Of a DNA stretch of 5,365 nt, positions 4,421 to 5,365 are shown piece after piece (within the stretch, counting starts at the first letter, position 1; the number at the start of each line of letters is the position of its first letter). A model generated the notes under the pieces. It had not been told where the DNA came from and made no database searches. It worked only from the letters and a program-made list of their open reading frames with translations. The DNA comes from Desulfuromonadaceae bacterium (GTDB lineage: Bacteria; Desulfobacterota; Desulfuromonadia; Desulfuromonadales; Geopsychrobacteraceae), in assembly GCA_016744555.1 (NCBI GenBank), contig JADGED010000173.1, forward strand, positions 1 to 5,365, in the 5' to 3' direction. Made by a program: the position numbers and the translations under genes.

Positions 4421-5365
4421 TGAGTTTCTTAGACCAAATCAAACTATACCCACAAGTAGAACTTGACCGTAAAATCAGCACCACAACGCCAGAACAAATA
4501 GATCAGGTGTTGCGGCAGAAACGTTTAAGTATCGACGACTTTGCTTGTTTGATATCACCCAATATCACCGACGAGCAGCTGGAGTTAATGGCCACGCGTG
4601 CCCATAAAATCACCAAACAACGCTTTGGCCGCATTATCCTACTTTATGCCCCACTGTATTTATCCAACGAATGTTTTAATGGTTGTAAGTATTGTGGGTT
4701 TAGCGCTGACAATCACTTTACCCGAAAAACTTTAAGTTTAGACGAAATTGAACGTGAAGCAAAATACCTGCGTGAACAAGGCTTCCGCCACATGCTGCTG
4801 CTAACCGGTGAAGCACCAAAGGTCGCTGGGATTGATTATCTGGAACAAGCAGTAAAAATCATCAAAGAGTATTGTGGTTCGGTCTCTATCGAAGTTTTTC
4901 CTATGGACACATCTGGTTACCAACGGATGGTTGCTGCTGGTGTTGATGGTTTAACCGTGTATCAAGAAACTTACGATCAAGAGCTGTACAAAGAACTACA
5001 TCCGTATGGACAAAAAAGAGACTATACCTACCGTCTTGATGCTCCAGAAAGAGCTGGGGAAGCAGGATTGCGTCGCATCGGCATTGGCTCGTTACTTGGG
5101 CTTGGCAATAGTCTAACCGATGTTTTTTATAGCGGTTTACATGCGCTATATCTAGCACGCAAATTCTGGCGTACTCAGGTTACGATCTCATTTCCACGCA
5201 TTTGTCCCGCTGATGGTGGGTTTCAACCCAATAGCATAGTTGACGATCGCCAACTAACCCAGTTCATTTGTGCGCTGCGATTATTAATTCCCGATGCAGG
5301 GCTCGTTCTTTCCACTAGAGAAAGTGCGGATCTACGTGACAATCTACTTCCCCTTGGCATAACTC
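4420..5365 (+). CDS. thiH: 2-iminoacetate synthase (tyrosine lyase) ThiH, 3' end outside the window
   Basis: ThiH is a radical-SAM enzyme that cleaves tyrosine to p-cresol and dehydroglycine (2-iminoacetate), the glycine-derived precursor used by ThiG when no oxygen-dependent ThiO is employed. The 315 residues present are uninterrupted. The [4Fe-4S] cluster motif CFNGCKYC (C85, C89, C92) follows LYAPLYLSNE. Other family landmarks are LLLTGEAP (126-133), IEVFPM (157-162), LTVYQETYD (178-186), RLDAPERAGEAG (205-216), IGIGSLLGL (220-228) and SFPRICPADGGF (257-268). E. coli ThiH has 377 residues, so roughly 60 C-terminal residues lie beyond the window. The start is set by GAGGA (4408-4412) 7 nt upstream, and its ATG shares one base with the thiG stop. 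Its oxygen-sensitive chemistry fits an organism able to grow with little or no oxygen. Confidence 0.96.
   Translation, partial: MSFLDQIKLYPQVELDRKISTTTPEQIDQVLRQKRLSIDDFACLISPNITDEQLELMATRAHKITKQRFGRIILLYAPLYLSNECFNGCKYCGFSADNHFTRKTLSLDEIEREAKYLREQGFRHMLLLTGEAPKVAGIDYLEQAVKIIKEYCGSVSIEVFPMDTSGYQRMVAAGVDGLTVYQETYDQELYKELHPYGQKRDYTYRLDAPERAGEAGLRRIGIGSLLGLGNSLTDVFYSGLHALYLARKFWRTQVTISFPRICPADGGFQPNSIVDDRQLTQFICALRLLIPDAGLVLSTRESADLRDNLLPLGIT

Noticed and set aside
4901..5158. Minus-strand open frame inside thiH
   Set aside because: It is antisense to conserved radical-SAM barrel sequence, with no start context or family match.

Overview
The window looks like ordinary chromosomal DNA from a moderately AT-rich bacterium, most likely a gammaproteobacterium. 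The basis is a type I DAHP synthase that reads closest to Escherichia coli AroF, as compared from memory. The oxygen-independent thiazole route (ThiH rather than ThiO) and a short ThiF of the kind I associate mainly with anaerobes suggest anaerobic or microaerobic growth. The genus cannot be named from the sequence.

Layout, left to right. (1) Positions 1-148 on the minus strand carry the N-terminal lobe of a divergent Ser/Thr protein kinase. It leaves the window at position 1 and has no clear start codon. (2) A 225-bp AT-rich gap holds a likely promoter for the plus-strand DAHP synthase gene (374-1423), the first step of the shikimate pathway. (3) Converging on it, with only 9 bp between the stops, is a two-gene minus-strand unit: an unrecognised acidic helical protein of 106 aa (1750-2070), followed by a DUF3467 protein (1433-1735). 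(4) A 302-bp divergent intergenic region (2071-2372) carries a likely promoter, a clear TPP riboswitch, and an expression platform with a rho-independent terminator 17 nt before the next start codon. (5) A plus-strand thiamin-thiazole operon follows: thiF (2373-3179), thiS (3185-3385), a 261-bp non-coding gap with strong inverted-repeat structure, thiG (3647-4420) and thiH (4420-5365, running off the window).

The thi genes form one pathway. ThiF adenylates the C-terminal Gly-Gly of ThiS so that it can be converted to a thiocarboxylate. ThiH is a radical-SAM tyrosine lyase that makes dehydroglycine. ThiG, with ThiS thiocarboxylate as sulfur donor, joins dehydroglycine and 1-deoxy-D-xylulose 5-phosphate into the thiazole phosphate. 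The upstream TPP riboswitch closes the feedback loop by premature transcription termination when TPP is abundant.

I see no clearly new biological system. The points most worth a second look are the structured element between thiS and thiG, the ThiS-like domain fused to ThiF beside a free ThiS, the kinase with no usable start, and the unrecognised partner of the DUF3467 protein.
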